Assembly: GCA_002104895.1 (NCBI GenBank)
Contig: MCFG01000299.1
Coordinates: 1 to 64,000, forward strand
Direction: 5' to 3'
Origin: Anaeromyces robustus
Lineage: Eukaryota > Neocallimastigomycota > Neocallimastigomycetes > Neocallimastigales > Neocallimastigaceae
DNA length: 64,000 bases
A program made the position numbers and the translations under genes. Below are positions 34,803 through 44,934 of this stretch, one piece after another. How positions within the stretch are numbered: the stretch's first letter is position 1; every line of letters begins with the position of its first letter. Under the pieces are notes generated by a model. It saw only the letters and a list, made by a program, of their open reading frames with translations, made no database searches and was not told the DNA's origin.

Positions 34803-35097
34803 TGGAAAATGGTCAATTGAAATTTTGAAAAAATTTTTTGAAATATACTATAAGTAAAAAATATAATAAAATAAAAATTTAATAAAAATAATTTTTTTTT
34901 TTTTTTTGGAAAATGGTCAATTGAAATTTTGAAAAAATTTTTTGAAATATACTATAAGTAAAAAATATAATAAAATAAAAATTTAATAAAAATAATTTTT
35001 TTTTTTTTTTTGGAAAATGGTCAATTGAAATTTTGAAAAAATTTTTTGAAATATACTATAAGTAAAAAATATAATAAAATAAAAATTTAATAAAAAT

Positions 35098-35148
<51 letters not shown>
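34803..35148 (-). repeat. Second minisatellite, three copies of a 104-bp unit ending in T runs
   Basis: TGGAAAATGGTCAATTGAAA recurs at 34803, 34907 and 35011. Each unit ends in a T run, the last one 48 long; the run lies just before the pol stop. Poly-A on the element's own strand could be a relic of reverse transcription or slippage. Confidence 0.95.
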
Positions 35149-35151
<3 letters not shown>

Positions 35152-35154
35152 TTT

Positions 35155-38100
35155 TTAATTATAACTGATACTAGTATATGTTCTTCCATTTTTTAAATAT
35201 TCTAAATATATTCTTTGATTTCTTGGGTTATCTTCAACTTCACTAGAAGGAACCCAATTAGACGCAGTTCTATATTTATATCTTACTCTATATTCATAAC
35301 ATTTCTTCTTATAATTGGTTCTAAAATCAGATATTTCTATAATATCTTTAATTGATTCTTCGTGAGAATTTCTTTTAATAAATTCAGGAGGAGTTGGAAT
35401 AAAAGGCTCTAACTGTGAAACATGGAAAATTGGATAATGTTTTGGAAAAGGGGACTTTCTAATATCTATTTTATAATTATTATTCTTTAAAACTTCAGTT
35501 ACTTTATAAGGTCCATATTTACAAGGAGCTAATTTTGAACTATCTTCTATATTCAGAGAAGGTGGCGTCTGAATCCAAACTCTATTTCCAACTTCAAAGA
35601 CAGGAGGTTCCATTCTTTTCTTATCTGCGTGTCTTTTATATAGTTCTTTAGATCTTAATAACACTTCTTTAATATGATTAAAGTTAACAATTAAGTCTTT
35701 AATAATTTTTCTATTTGTATCTATATCTGGAAGTAAATAATATTCATCCATAGAAGGGTGGAAGCCATAATTTATAAAGAAAGGTGTTTCTTTTGTTGAT
35801 TCATTAACAGAGTTGTTATACGCAAACTCAGCGAGGTGTATCCAATCAATCCAATCATCATGATAATAAGCTCTAGAATACGCTCTAAGATATTGTTCTA
35901 TAAAAGAATTGGACCTTTCAACTTGTCCAACAGTTTCATGATGGTCGGTTGTAGCTATTTTAGTAGTTATACTTAAGAATTCCATAATATCTTGCCAAAG
36001 TGCACTTGTAAATTGTGATCCACGGTCTGTATAGATGTCACTTGGAAGGCCGTGTAGTTTAAAAATATTTTCTATGAACGCTTTTGCAGTTTGTTTTGCG
36101 TCTGGTATTTGCTTAAATGGAATAAGGTGGATCATTTTTGAAAACCTATCAACAACCACCATTAACACTGTATATCCTTTAGAAGGAGGAAGGCCACATA
36201 GAAAGTCAATTTCTATAGACTTCCAAGGTCTCTCTGGAGTTTCTAAAGGTTGTAAGAAGCCATATTTTCTATGTCTATTGTGCTTATTTCTTGCACAACT
36301 TTCACAAGAATTTACAAATTTGGTAACGTCATCTTTAATTTTGGGCCACCAGAAGTTACGTAGAATAAGTTCAAGTGTCCTCCTGATTCCAAGATGACCA
36401 GCGGCAGGCTTCTCGTGATATTTGGTTAAAATCTCCAAACGCATCTTTTCAGGAATATAAATTAAATTATTATATAAAATTAAATCATCTTTCATTACAA
36501 ACTTATTCATTTTTCTAAAAGGTCTATAGTTATAATCATTTTTTGCATTATTAGGGCTGAAGTAAAGTCTAATATCATCGGCGGTAGCATCTGTTTTAGT
36601 TTCTTCTTTGATTCTTTCTAAAAGGTCGCTTACCACACCAATATAACTTGGAACTTCTTTAACATTTTTTATATCTAAAATGTATTCTTCTTTCTCTTCT
36701 TTATTATCTTTTATATAATCAGGTCTACGAGAAAGGCTATCTGGCTTTCCATTCTTGTTTCCTTGGCGGTAGATTAATTCAAAGTCATACTCTTGGAAAA
36801 AGAGATGCCATCTATGTTGCCTTTGATTACCGATTTTTCCACCTAAAGTATAAATTAAATTACGGTGGTCGGTATAAACTACAACTTTATGTTTTGCACC
36901 TAATAATAGGTGTCTCCATGTGGCAAAAGCATCTCTAATTGAAAGAAGTTCTTTATCTGTAATTGTATAATTCAACTCTGCATCATGTAAACTTCTTGAA
37001 TAATATGCAACTGGATGTAATATTCCTTCACTATCTTTTTGTGATAAGATAGCTCCAATTGCAAAATTACTAGCATCACATTCAACAATAAATTGTTTGC
37101 TAGTATCTGGATGCATGAGTATTGGCGCAGAAGTCAACTTCTTTTTTAATTCTTGGAATGATTTTTCACATTTATCATTCCATTTAAATTTAACATTCTT
37201 TTTTGTTAAGTTATGTAAGGGTTTTGCAATATTTGCAAAACTTTTAACGAATCTTCTATAATAATTACAAAGACCAAGGAATCTTTGTACATCTTTAATA
37301 CATTTTGGTTGTGGCCAATCTTGCACAGATTTTATTTTCTTTGGATCTGTAGCCACACCATCACCAGATAAGATATGTCCTAAAAACTCTACTTTAGGAA
37401 GATCAAATTCACACTTTTCTAATTTAGCATATAAATTATTTTTTAATAACGTTTCCAAAATAGTGTGAACTTGTTTATGATGTTCTTCCAAATTATTAGA
37501 ATATATTAAGATATCGTCTAGATAAAGGATTACTGATTTCTCTAGGAATGGTCTTAAAATAGAATTAATAAATGATTGAAAAGTTGCAGGAGCATTTTTT
37601 AATCCAAAAGGCATTACTAAATATTCATAATGCCCATAATTTGTAATGAAGGCGGTTTTATATTCATCACCTTCTTTAATTCTAATTAGATTATACGCAG
37701 AACGTAAATCTAATTTTGTAAAATATTTGGCTCCTTTAACTTTATCAATAATATCAGTAATTAATGGAAGAGGGTAGGAATTTCTAATGGTCACCGCATT
37801 TAATTTTTTGTAATCCACACATAACCGAAGAGAACCATCTTTCTTCCTTTGGAAAAGCACAGGGTACCCAGCTGGAGATTCTGAAGGGCGAATGAATCCT
37901 TTCTTCAAATTTTCTTCTATATATTTCTTCAAAGCTTCATTTTCTTCTTCAGTTAATTTGTAAATTGGGCCATAGTGTAGAGAAGCGTCCTTCTCCAGCA
38001 CTATTTTACAGTCAGTTAAGCGGTGTGGTGGTAGTTTATCAGCTTCTTTCTTGCTGAAAACAGTAGCTATATCTCGATATTGAATAGGAACTTTTTCAAT

Positions 38101-38358
38101 ATCGAAATCTTCCTCTTCTTCATCTTCTTCAAGATTTTCAGAAAAGAATGAAAGAACTAATAAATTATAATTATTCTTATTTTTCTTTTTCTTTTTATTA
38201 TTTTTTAAATGATCTTTTAATGAAAGAACATTATATTTAACAATTAATTTATTATTGGAATTATTTTTATTATTTGAAAAATTTTTATTATTATTAAAAT
38301 TATTAAAATTTTTATTATTTGAATTAAATTTATTATATAAATTATTATTATATTGCAA
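35155..38358 (-). CDS. Pol of chromovirus E2 (RT, RNase H, integrase, chromodomain)
   Basis: A frame of 1067 codons. The Asn/Lys-rich start leads to reverse transcriptase (LRLCVDYKKLNAVT; YLDDILIYS about residue 290), then RNase H (DASNFAIGAILSQ; YTDHRNLIYTL). Integrase follows, with its HHCC region (HLGIRRTLELIL; CESCARNK) and a DDE core (IEIDFLCGLPPS; IYTDRGSQFTS; ETVGQVERSNSF), and a GPY-type segment (KYGPYKVTEVL). The C-terminal YRVRYKYRTASNWVPSSEVE is chromodomain-like, which places E2 among chromoviruses, whose chromodomain guides insertion to particular chromatin. Part of a retroelement; looks open throughout. Confidence 0.92.
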   Translation of the reverse strand: MQYNNNLYNKFNSNNKNFNNFNNNKNFSNNKNNSNNKLIVKYNVLSLKDHLKNNKKKKKNKNNYNLLVLSFFSENLEEDEEEEDFDIEKVPIQYRDIATVFSKKEADKLPPHRLTDCKIVLEKDASLHYGPIYKLTEEENEALKKYIEENLKKGFIRPSESPAGYPVLFQRKKDGSLRLCVDYKKLNAVTIRNSYPLPLITDIIDKVKGAKYFTKLDLRSAYNLIRIKEGDEYKTAFITNYGHYEYLVMPFGLKNAPATFQSFINSILRPFLEKSVILYLDDILIYSNNLEEHHKQVHTILETLLKNNLYAKLEKCEFDLPKVEFLGHILSGDGVATDPKKIKSVQDWPQPKCIKDVQRFLGLCNYYRRFVKSFANIAKPLHNLTKKNVKFKWNDKCEKSFQELKKKLTSAPILMHPDTSKQFIVECDASNFAIGAILSQKDSEGILHPVAYYSRSLHDAELNYTITDKELLSIRDAFATWRHLLLGAKHKVVVYTDHRNLIYTLGGKIGNQRQHRWHLFFQEYDFELIYRQGNKNGKPDSLSRRPDYIKDNKEEKEEYILDIKNVKEVPSYIGVVSDLLERIKEETKTDATADDIRLYFSPNNAKNDYNYRPFRKMNKFVMKDDLILYNNLIYIPEKMRLEILTKYHEKPAAGHLGIRRTLELILRNFWWPKIKDDVTKFVNSCESCARNKHNRHRKYGFLQPLETPERPWKSIEIDFLCGLPPSKGYTVLMVVVDRFSKMIHLIPFKQIPDAKQTAKAFIENIFKLHGLPSDIYTDRGSQFTSALWQDIMEFLSITTKIATTDHHETVGQVERSNSFIEQYLRAYSRAYYHDDWIDWIHLAEFAYNNSVNESTKETPFFINYGFHPSMDEYYLLPDIDTNRKIIKDLIVNFNHIKEVLLRSKELYKRHADKKRMEPPVFEVGNRVWIQTPPSLNIEDSSKLAPCKYGPYKVTEVLKNNNYKIDIRKSPFPKHYPIFHVSQLEPFIPTPPEFIKRNSHEESIKDIIEISDFRTNYKKKCYEYRVRYKYRTASNWVPSSEVEDNPRNQRIYLEYLKNGRTYTSISYN

Positions 38359-39065
38359 TATATTATGATTATTATAAAATTTTTATTATTATTTTTATTA
38401 TTATAATTTGATGAATTCTTATTGGTTGAATTTTTATAAAATTTTTTTGTAAAATTTTTTGTTAAATTTTTATTAATAAAATTTTTTTTCACTTTTTTAT
38501 TATAAAAATAATTTTTTGAAATTTTTTGATTTAAAATACTTTTTGAAAAACTTTTGTTTTTATTTAAAAAATATGAATAATTTAAGTTAGAATATAAATA
38601 ATTATTATTATAATTATAATGAATTTTGTATTTTTGCATAAATTTATTTCCTATTAATAATTCAATAGGAATATTATCGGTTATTAAAAACTTTTCTTCA
38701 AAATAAACAAAATGAAAATTATTATTTAATTTTAATTTTAATTGAAATTTTAAATTTATATATTGATTTATTGTTGTTGTAGCTCCAGAAATACCTTTAA
38801 TTATAATTTTTTTTGATAAAGGTTTTGGAGTTACATTTAATTTTTTGATAAGCTTATTGTTTATAAAATTACATAATGAACCACAGTCTAACATAGATTC
38901 ACATGTAATTTTATTATTTTGGTTTTTGTTTACATCATTTTTATTTTTACTTTTTGTGGGAAAATATGTGGTAAAAATAAAAAATGATGTGGGTAATTTC
39001 CCGCTTGATATTACATCAAAATTTGGGAAATTATAATTGATTATTTTTGAATTTTGGGACTCCAA
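38244..39065 (-). CDS. Protease-type frame of E2
   Basis: A 273-residue frame between gag and pol. MLDCGSLCNFINNKLI (about residues 58-73) fits the retropepsin active-site region D-x-G followed by a hydrophobic stretch, and PIELLIGNKFMQKYKI fits the ILG-type motif of retropepsins. The rest is Asn/Lys-rich low complexity. It overlaps the start of pol in another frame. Chromoviruses may express such frames by read-through or frameshifting; the sequence alone does not show which applies. Confidence 0.75.
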   Translation of the reverse strand: MESQNSKIINYNFPNFDVISSGKLPTSFFIFTTYFPTKSKNKNDVNKNQNNKITCESMLDCGSLCNFINNKLIKKLNVTPKPLSKKIIIKGISGATTTINQYINLKFQLKLKLNNNFHFVYFEEKFLITDNIPIELLIGNKFMQKYKIHYNYNNNYLYSNLNYSYFLNKNKSFSKSILNQKISKNYFYNKKVKKNFINKNLTKNFTKKFYKNSTNKNSSNYNNKNNNKNFIIIIIYCNIIIIYIINLIQIIKILIILIIIKIFQIIKIIPIIN

Positions 39066-39079
39066 AGGAAGTCCATAAC

Positions 39080-40198
39080 TTAGTTTTTTGTTTTATTTTG
39101 ATTTTTATTGTTGTTATTATAATTATTATAATTATTTTTATTATTATTATTATAATTATTATTATTATTATTATTATAATTATTATTATAATTATTGTTA
39201 TAATTATTATTATTATTATTATTTCTACTATTAAAATTATAATTTGAATTCTTCTTTTTTATATTCTTGCTACCACTACTATTTAATTTAATTCTACCTT
39301 TAATAGTAAGAGAATTTTCTAACAAAATACACTTAGTAAATATTGATTCTAAGGTAGAAGGGAATTCTTCCATTTGTTCAATTTCTTCTTGATATCTAGG
39401 ATGAAGCCCATTATAAAAGAACATAGCAAGAGCTTCTTCACTCAAAGAAAGACCACGAGAATGAGATCTAAACTCTTCTATATAATTGTTTATCTTTCCG
39501 TAAGTATGTTTAATTTTAGTAAGCTGAATTTTTGCTAATTTTTTGCTGGCAACATCTGAAAAGCTTTTTCTAATTTCATTAATTAATTCAGCCATGGAAG
39601 AAGGATCATTAGCGTTATACTTAGCCAAGTACCAATTTCTTGCGCCATCCCTTAAGCGAGATTTTATAAAGTTTATCTTCACTTCTTCTTGAACTGTATT
39701 ATTAGGATAAGTTTTAAAAGTATCTTCACACAACTGACAAAATAGATCAGTGTCAGTTGATTTACCAGTAAAGAATCCAGGTTCTGGCACTTGATTCAAA
39801 TAAGTGGTCATGGGGTTTCTCATAATAACATCGTTGTCAACATCACGTTGAGTAATGTTTGATCTTGTTTCGATGTTATTATTAGGTCTTGGTGTTTCGG
39901 CACGTTCGGTAGGAATATCTACAAACACATCAGGCTCTTGAGCAGGAGTTTGACTATTGATAAACGAACTAATTTTCCCTATTTCTTGTAAAATAACATC
40001 GTTGTTATTCTGGAGAGTAGCAATGTGACTTTCTAACTGAGTTTTAAAATTATAAAATTGATCTGCAGAAATATAACTTTCAGTTACAGTTTTAATTATA
40101 TGTTCTGCAGTATTTTTTGCTTCTTCTCTTATTGTTAAGACATCTTGAACGGTAGCAAGATTACTAGTATTATCTTCACGAGCAGAAAACATTGTCAT
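39080..40198 (-). CDS. Gag of chromovirus E2
   Basis: A 372-residue frame starting only about 30 bp inside the 5' LTR. A coiled-coil-like N-terminus (residues 1-90) is followed by a Ty3-type gag domain (PEPGFFTGKSTDTDLFCQL, GARNWYLAKYN, YGKINNYIEEFRSHSRGLS, about residues 135-270). It ends in a long asparagine tract encoded by an (AAT/AAC)n-like microsatellite at about 39105-39240. No CCHC knuckle is visible. Downstream lies the protease frame. Confidence 0.85.
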   Translation of the reverse strand: MTMFSAREDNTSNLATVQDVLTIREEAKNTAEHIIKTVTESYISADQFYNFKTQLESHIATLQNNNDVILQEIGKISSFINSQTPAQEPDVFVDIPTERAETPRPNNNIETRSNITQRDVDNDVIMRNPMTTYLNQVPEPGFFTGKSTDTDLFCQLCEDTFKTYPNNTVQEEVKINFIKSRLRDGARNWYLAKYNANDPSSMAELINEIRKSFSDVASKKLAKIQLTKIKHTYGKINNYIEEFRSHSRGLSLSEEALAMFFYNGLHPRYQEEIEQMEEFPSTLESIFTKCILLENSLTIKGRIKLNSSGSKNIKKKNSNYNFNSRNNNNNNNYNNNYNNNYNNNNNNNYNNNNKNNYNNYNNNNKNQNKTKN

Positions 40199-40230
40199 TC
40201 AAGGTAGTAACCAAACTAGGGTAAGGTTAT

Positions 40231-40924
40231 TGTTAAGTTTCCAACTGGATTATTTTCTAATTTAAATAAGTCTACTAGGTCGAATGACTAATTATATAGT
40301 TTTTATAATTAAATAGTTTTTATAATTAAATAATATTTAAATAATAACTAAATTAATTGTAATGCAAATAACACAATATTTATTTAATAATAATAATAAC
40401 ACTTTAAGATTAACTTTTTAATAGTAAATTTTATTTAAAAATAAGATATTGATAATATTAATATAACTATATAATTCAGGTGTTAATAACCTTACAAAGA
40501 ACATTAAATATAACTTTATGTTATGTTCTTTTATACTTTGTAAGTTTGATAATAATAATATAAAATATAATATAAAATATTAATACATTAATTTAATACA
40601 TTAATTTAAAGTGATACGTTAACGTATAATATAATTAATAATTTGTAATATAATAAGTTATTAATATCGATATTAAATAGTAATAAAATTAATATATTAT
40701 TCAATATAATTGAATATATATAAATAATATATATATTAAAATATATTATTAGATTATTTAAATAATCTTAAATTATAATATTTAAAATAAAATATTATAA
40801 TAATAATTATTATATATAATTATTATAAAAAATTATTAATAATTATTATAATAAATAATAATATTATATATCAAAATAATTGAAATTATAAATTCTAATT
40901 TCAATTGCACTTGATGTCTTGACA
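40231..40924 (-). repeat. E2 5' LTR
   Basis: 694 bp, the pair of 33437-34130. No standard TGG primer-binding site follows its inner end; the 30 bp to gag read ATAACCTTACCCTAGTTTGG on the element's strand, so the priming mode is unclear. Confidence 0.93.
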
Positions 40925-40978
40925 GTTACTAACCACTAGACCATGGTTACTATTTTACTAATTGAGAGATTCGTTACA

Positions 40979-41435
40979 TTATTAAAACCAATAACAAATA
41001 ATAAAATTCTATTTAAGTGTACAAAATCGTTTAGGAGAAGATAGAAATTCTCATACACGTAGTGTTGTCGAACAGATCGAAGTTCGCTTAAAAGTTGAAT
41101 TTTAAATTAAAACACTAGCTAGAAGCCATTGTGCAAAACCCTTTTGGGTATACAGCTTAAGTGATCCACAACTCATAATTGAGCGAGGATTTAAAATTCA
41201 AACACTGCGGTTAATGCGCTTATCGGGACATCTATAAGATTCACCTTATTTATATAGCTTTATAATTTTATTTAAAGGTTTTAACGATCCTTTCATATTA
41301 ATACTACGCCGGTTTATTTAAAAGTTGTAAGGCAAAGTAGTATTGTAAATATTGTAATTAATTTGTTAATAATAATAATAATATAATAAAATTTCATTAA
41401 TAACTTTAATTAATTTTCTATAATCCCTGGTGTAA
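40979..41435. other. Less AT-rich noncoding stretch
   Basis: No long frame. Contains AGATCGAAGTTCGCTTAAAA, CCCTTTTGGGTATACAGCTT and CGGTTAATGCGCTTATCGGG. It resembles LTR or leader sequence of a gypsy-type element in composition but no partner copy is seen in the window. Confidence 0.35.
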
Positions 41436-41650
41436 AAGAGGAAATTGCAAGCAAAAGGCGGTGGCAATTTCATAACTCTAAGCTCTAAAGAATTACACTT
41501 TATAGAAGCTGTCCCAACCAAAATGACAAACCAGAAATTCGCTGACATTAATCCTAAAGAACCTGAACGAATAAGGCGGTTAACTACTGGTCCGGCCTTT
41601 GAGGTTACCATATTAAGAAAAGCCGATTCGGAGATTAAGTATCAAACGCC
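41436..41650 (+). CDS. Unassigned short coding-like frame
   Basis: An open frame of about 70 codons with codon-like composition (EAVPTKMTNQKFADINPKEP, RLTTGPAFEVTILRKADSEI) and no ATG at its start. The match to coding sequence is only by composition; the opposite strand also has an open frame over much of it. It abuts the minus-strand gag fragment at about 41650. It may be part of an unrecognised element. Confidence 0.25.
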
Positions 41651-41655
41651 AATCT

Positions 41656-42121
41656 TCAAAGAATTTTCTTTAAATGGATGTTAAAGTCTTTAACTTTTTC
41701 GTTTCTTCTGATTTTTAATGTACGAATTTCCCTAAGTAAAACATTTTGATCTTTAATTCCATAAAAGATTTCAAGTTCGTTGACTATTTCGGATAGAGAT
41801 GGATAATGGTTATGTTCTTCTTCAAGGTCATCTTCATCTTCATCATCACTATCGTTATCCTTATTTTGCATATTTTGGATAACTTCCCTAGGTTCACCGG
41901 TAGAAGTAAGTATACAGGCCACAAAGATTGTTTGAGGATCTAATGTCCAAAGTTTCCTTCTTGAGTTTTTCAATACCCTTAAATTTCTTCTTAAGTTCCC
42001 TAAAGTTAAGTCTTGACTGGTTGGTGTTGTTTAATGGACTTGGTAATGAAGTAGTTGGAGTTGATTCTTGAGTGTCTGAATCCATGTTGATAGTTCTGAT
42101 TAATTTAAATATATATAACAT
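41656..42121 (-). pseudogene. Gag fragment of LTR retrotransposon E3
   Basis: Minus-strand frames contain TIFVACILTSTGEPREVIQN, an acidic run and LEIFYGIKDQNVLLREIRTL. The opening MDSDTQESTPTTSLPSPLNN leads to FRELKKKFKGIEKL. The same arrangement (FKDMKKELKDIEPLSKENLD, IFTACVLTTKGEPRKIIQEL) occurs in E5 at 55685. The fragment is broken and most of the element is missing. Confidence 0.75.
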
Positions 42122-42295
42122 AAAAATATAAAACTGAGAATTGATAATAAGATTTTAGAGGTTATTTCAAATTAGCTTAGATTATAAAAAAAAATTGTAT
42201 TTATTTATTGTATTATAATATTGATTTATATAGTATCTTATTTATCTTTGAAATATTTTTCTAAACTAACTTATAACTAATATTCTAACTTATTA

Positions 42296-42450
42296 AATTT
42301 TTTTATTTTATACATATATTAAAATTTATTTAAATTAAATTTTTTTATTTTATACATATATTAAAATTTATTTAAATTAAATTTTTTTATTTTATACATA
42401 TATTAAAATTTATTTAATTAAATTTTTTTATTTTATACTTATATTAATAT
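42296..42450 (+). repeat. Tandem repeat, period 42 bp, about four units
   Basis: TTTTATTTTATACATATATT recurs at about 42302, 42344, 42386 and (diverged) 42428. Noncoding. Confidence 0.85.
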
Positions 42451-42479
42451 ATATTTAAAATTAATTTTATTTATTTAAT

Positions 42480-43080
42480 TTTTATAATTATATTATGTAA
42501 ATATAGTCCAATATATAGAATGCTAAACCATCAAGTCTATATACTGTTTTAATCTATATTGATAAGTTCTTTTAGCTCTCCTACAATAACACAAAAATTT
42601 TCGATTGTTAATATTAATAATAAATTATTAATAAAAGGAAGGAATATTATTTAATTCTTTATAATCACTAACTTAATTAGCGGAAAGAAGTAAACAAATT
42701 CTTTTCCCCAGTATCAAAAATAATTGAATGCAAGAGTATTATGTGTGACAGTTTAACTTGTCCGCGTTAGAAGTCAATATAAACTAATATCTATATTAAA
42801 TATTCTTATAAAAATTATCTAAATATAATTAATTTTAATTAACTATCTACAAAAGAATTATATATTAATTACTATTTAATTTAATTAGTATCAATAAATA
42901 TAAAATATTAATAATTTATACTATTCAATTGATAGTACACACTGTCTGACGTGCAGCTTGCCTCTTCAATGGCGTCATGCCACGCGTGTGCCACGGTTAC
43001 TATATACACTATAATATATAGCAGTTCAGAGCCTACTAGCCAAATTACTATGTAGGATAAACTAAATCCGGAAATCGTTG
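42480..43080 (-). repeat. LTR or leader remnant of the E3/E4/E5 family
   Basis: On the minus strand it shares blocks with the E4 region. GAGAGCTAAAAGAACTTATC corresponds to GAAGAGCTAAAGGAACCCGT near 52308, and CTTGATGGTTTAGCATTCTA to TTTGATGGTTTGACACTATA near 52354. TAACCGTGGCACACGCGTGG and AAGCTGCACGTCAGACAGTG match the sequence split by the solo LTR at 54420-55170. Boundaries are not clear. Confidence 0.55.
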
Positions 43081-43445
43081 AATAATATAAGTTTTAAAAA
43101 TAATTTATAAATATTGATGTACTAATATTAATTAGTAACCAATATAAAAAAATATGTTTTACTTAGTAATTATATTTAAGATTAGTTAGAAAATGTTAGA
43201 TAGGCTTAACAAATTTTAACTTTGTAAAAAAATATAAATACGTGTAATTTTTAAAATAATTTTTAAATTTATCTTTTATCTTTATTAATCTTTATTCTAA
43301 TTTTAATAATTATTCATTTAAAAAAACTTTTATAAATAAAATAAACTTAAACCAAATAAAAATTATGATTAACAATTCTTGAAGTGTTAAAAATTAATTT
43401 TGTTATAATCCATTAATTAATGTTATGAACCGTAACATGAAAATT

Positions 43446-43462
43446 TGGTGGAGATATCGGGG
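43446..43462 (+). promoter_or_regulatory. Probable retroelement primer-binding site
   Basis: TGGTGGAGATATCGGGG, 8 bp after ...CGTAACA, is complementary to a tRNA 3' end (CCCCGATATCTCCACCA, including the CCA tail). This is the layout just inside a 5' LTR. Confidence 0.7.
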
Positions 43463-43591
43463 ATTATAACAAATAAGTACACAGGATAGATTGTTAATTC
43501 ATAATTTTTATAATTGTTCTAATAAAACATATTTTTTTATATTGGTTACTAATATTAATTAGTAACCAATATAAATATTATTTGTTATAAT

Positions 43592-43608
43592 CCCCGATAT
43601 CTCCACCA
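43592..43608 (-). promoter_or_regulatory. Probable primer-binding site, inverted copy
   Basis: The same 17-mer on the minus strand, in the other arm of the inverted repeat. Confidence 0.7.
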
Positions 43609-43899
43609 AATTTTCATGTTACGGTTCATAACATTAATTAATGGATTATAACAAAATTAATTTTTAACACTTCAAGAATTGTTAATCATAATTTTTATTT
43701 GGTTTAAGTTTATTTTATTTATAAAAGTTTTTTTAAATGAATAATTATTAAAATTAGAATAAAGATTAATAAAGATAAAAGATAAAGATTAATTCAAAAA
43801 TTATTTTAAAAATTACACGTATTTATATTTTTTTACAAAGTTAAAATTTGTTAAGCCTATCTAACATTTTCTAACTAATCTTAAATATAATTACTAAGA

Positions 43900-44934
43900 A
43901 AAACTAAAATAAATTGAATTTAAATTGTTAATAAAATTATAAGTTAATTATTATAAATTTTATTATATAATAGTTAATTACTATCTATTTATTATTTTAT
44001 AATTATTAATATATTTGAAAGAATATTTTAGAATTATAACAGAAATTTTACTAAACTATTACTAAGAGAATTATAAAAAAAATGGTTTTAAATTGAATTT
44101 GAATTGTTAATATAATTATTATTTTATTATTATAAATAATAATTATATATTATTTAATTATTTATTATTTATTATTATTATAAAAATAATATAAGTAACT
44201 GAAAATTAATGAAAATTATTTTTAATTCAATTGATTATAAAAATTTATATTAACAATACAAAACTACTTTTACAGAAAATTATTAATAATACTTAACTAA
44301 ACCACCACAAAAATATTTTATAAATATATAATAGTATAAAATAATTGTAATTATAATATATTTTAGTGCATAATTTTATTGAATTTTGGGGTGTAATTTG
44401 GTAGGGACTATTACTAATTATTATATGGCAAGGAATTTGGTTATACTTAAAAGTATTTTTTAATTAGTAATTTTGGCTGATTTTTAGTAGTAATTTGAAA
44501 TAAGAATTGTTATATTTTATAATTAATATTCATTATATATTGATTAAATAATAATATAATTGATTTAATTATTTATTATAATTGACTTTAATAAATATTT
44601 TGATATTGATATAAAATTTATATTAATAATTTTATAAGTGATATTAATAAAAAGTGGCTGATTAATAATAATTTTATAATTTTTAATAATTTTTATATTG
44701 ATATTAATAATTTATGTTTTGATATTAATAATAAAATATTTTGTATTAATAATAATATATATATTTAAATTGATATTAATAATTTTTGTATTGATTTTTA
44801 ATAATAATATATTGAATTTTTATATTAATAATATAATTTAATATTAAATTTATATTGGTAATATATATTGGAAATTTCAATTTAATATAGAATGTAGGAA
44901 AGTTCTACAAGCCACAAAGAATCTAGTAATCTTA
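43900..44934. other. AT-rich intergenic stretch
   Basis: No gene. Loosely repeated TTGATATTAATAATTTT-type units between about 44590 and 44880 look like slippage-derived low complexity. Confidence 0.45.

Larger units (their letters stand above)
33437..40924 (-). mobile_element. Chromovirus-type Ty3/gypsy element E2, nearly whole and young
   Basis: A complete element of 7488 bp on the minus strand: two 694-bp LTRs, gag (39080-40198), a protease-type frame (38244-39065), pol (35155-38358), a 3' untranslated region with minisatellites and a purine stretch before the 3' LTR (34131-34142). GTTAC flanks both ends (33432-33436, 40925-40929). The two LTRs have equal length and no difference seen by eye, so the insertion is recent. 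The coding region is spread over three frames; it looks whole or has at most one or two breaks. It sits inside a family-T element. Confidence 0.93.
32771..40978 (-). mobile_element. Family T element (715 bp) split by chromovirus E2
   Basis: The outer parts 32771-33436 and 40925-40978, less the 5-bp GTTAC duplication made by E2, add up to exactly 715 bp, the length of the intact copy at 45749-46463. Ends are TGTAACG and CGTTACA. TTATT on both outer sides (32766-32770, 40979-40983) is its own target duplication. The tRNA-like B box (33396-33406) and A box (40933-40943) now lie on either side of E2. Confidence 0.9.
43162..43899. repeat. Large inverted repeat: two head-to-head LTR/primer-site segments
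   Basis: Arms 43162-43475 and about 43579-43899 are near-identical inverted copies with a loop of about 103 bp. Each arm runs from GTTAGAAAATGTTAGATAGG through GTAACATGAAAATT to TGGTGGAGATATCGGGG. The loop contains the inverse of 43121-43161. A diverged relative of the arm start is at 23272. Confidence 0.85.

Noticed and set aside
34983-35189. A lysine-rich minus-strand protein
   Set aside because: It is the translation of the long T run in the minisatellite.
39047-39247. An isoleucine-rich plus-strand protein
   Set aside because: It is the antisense of the asparagine microsatellite at the end of E2 gag.
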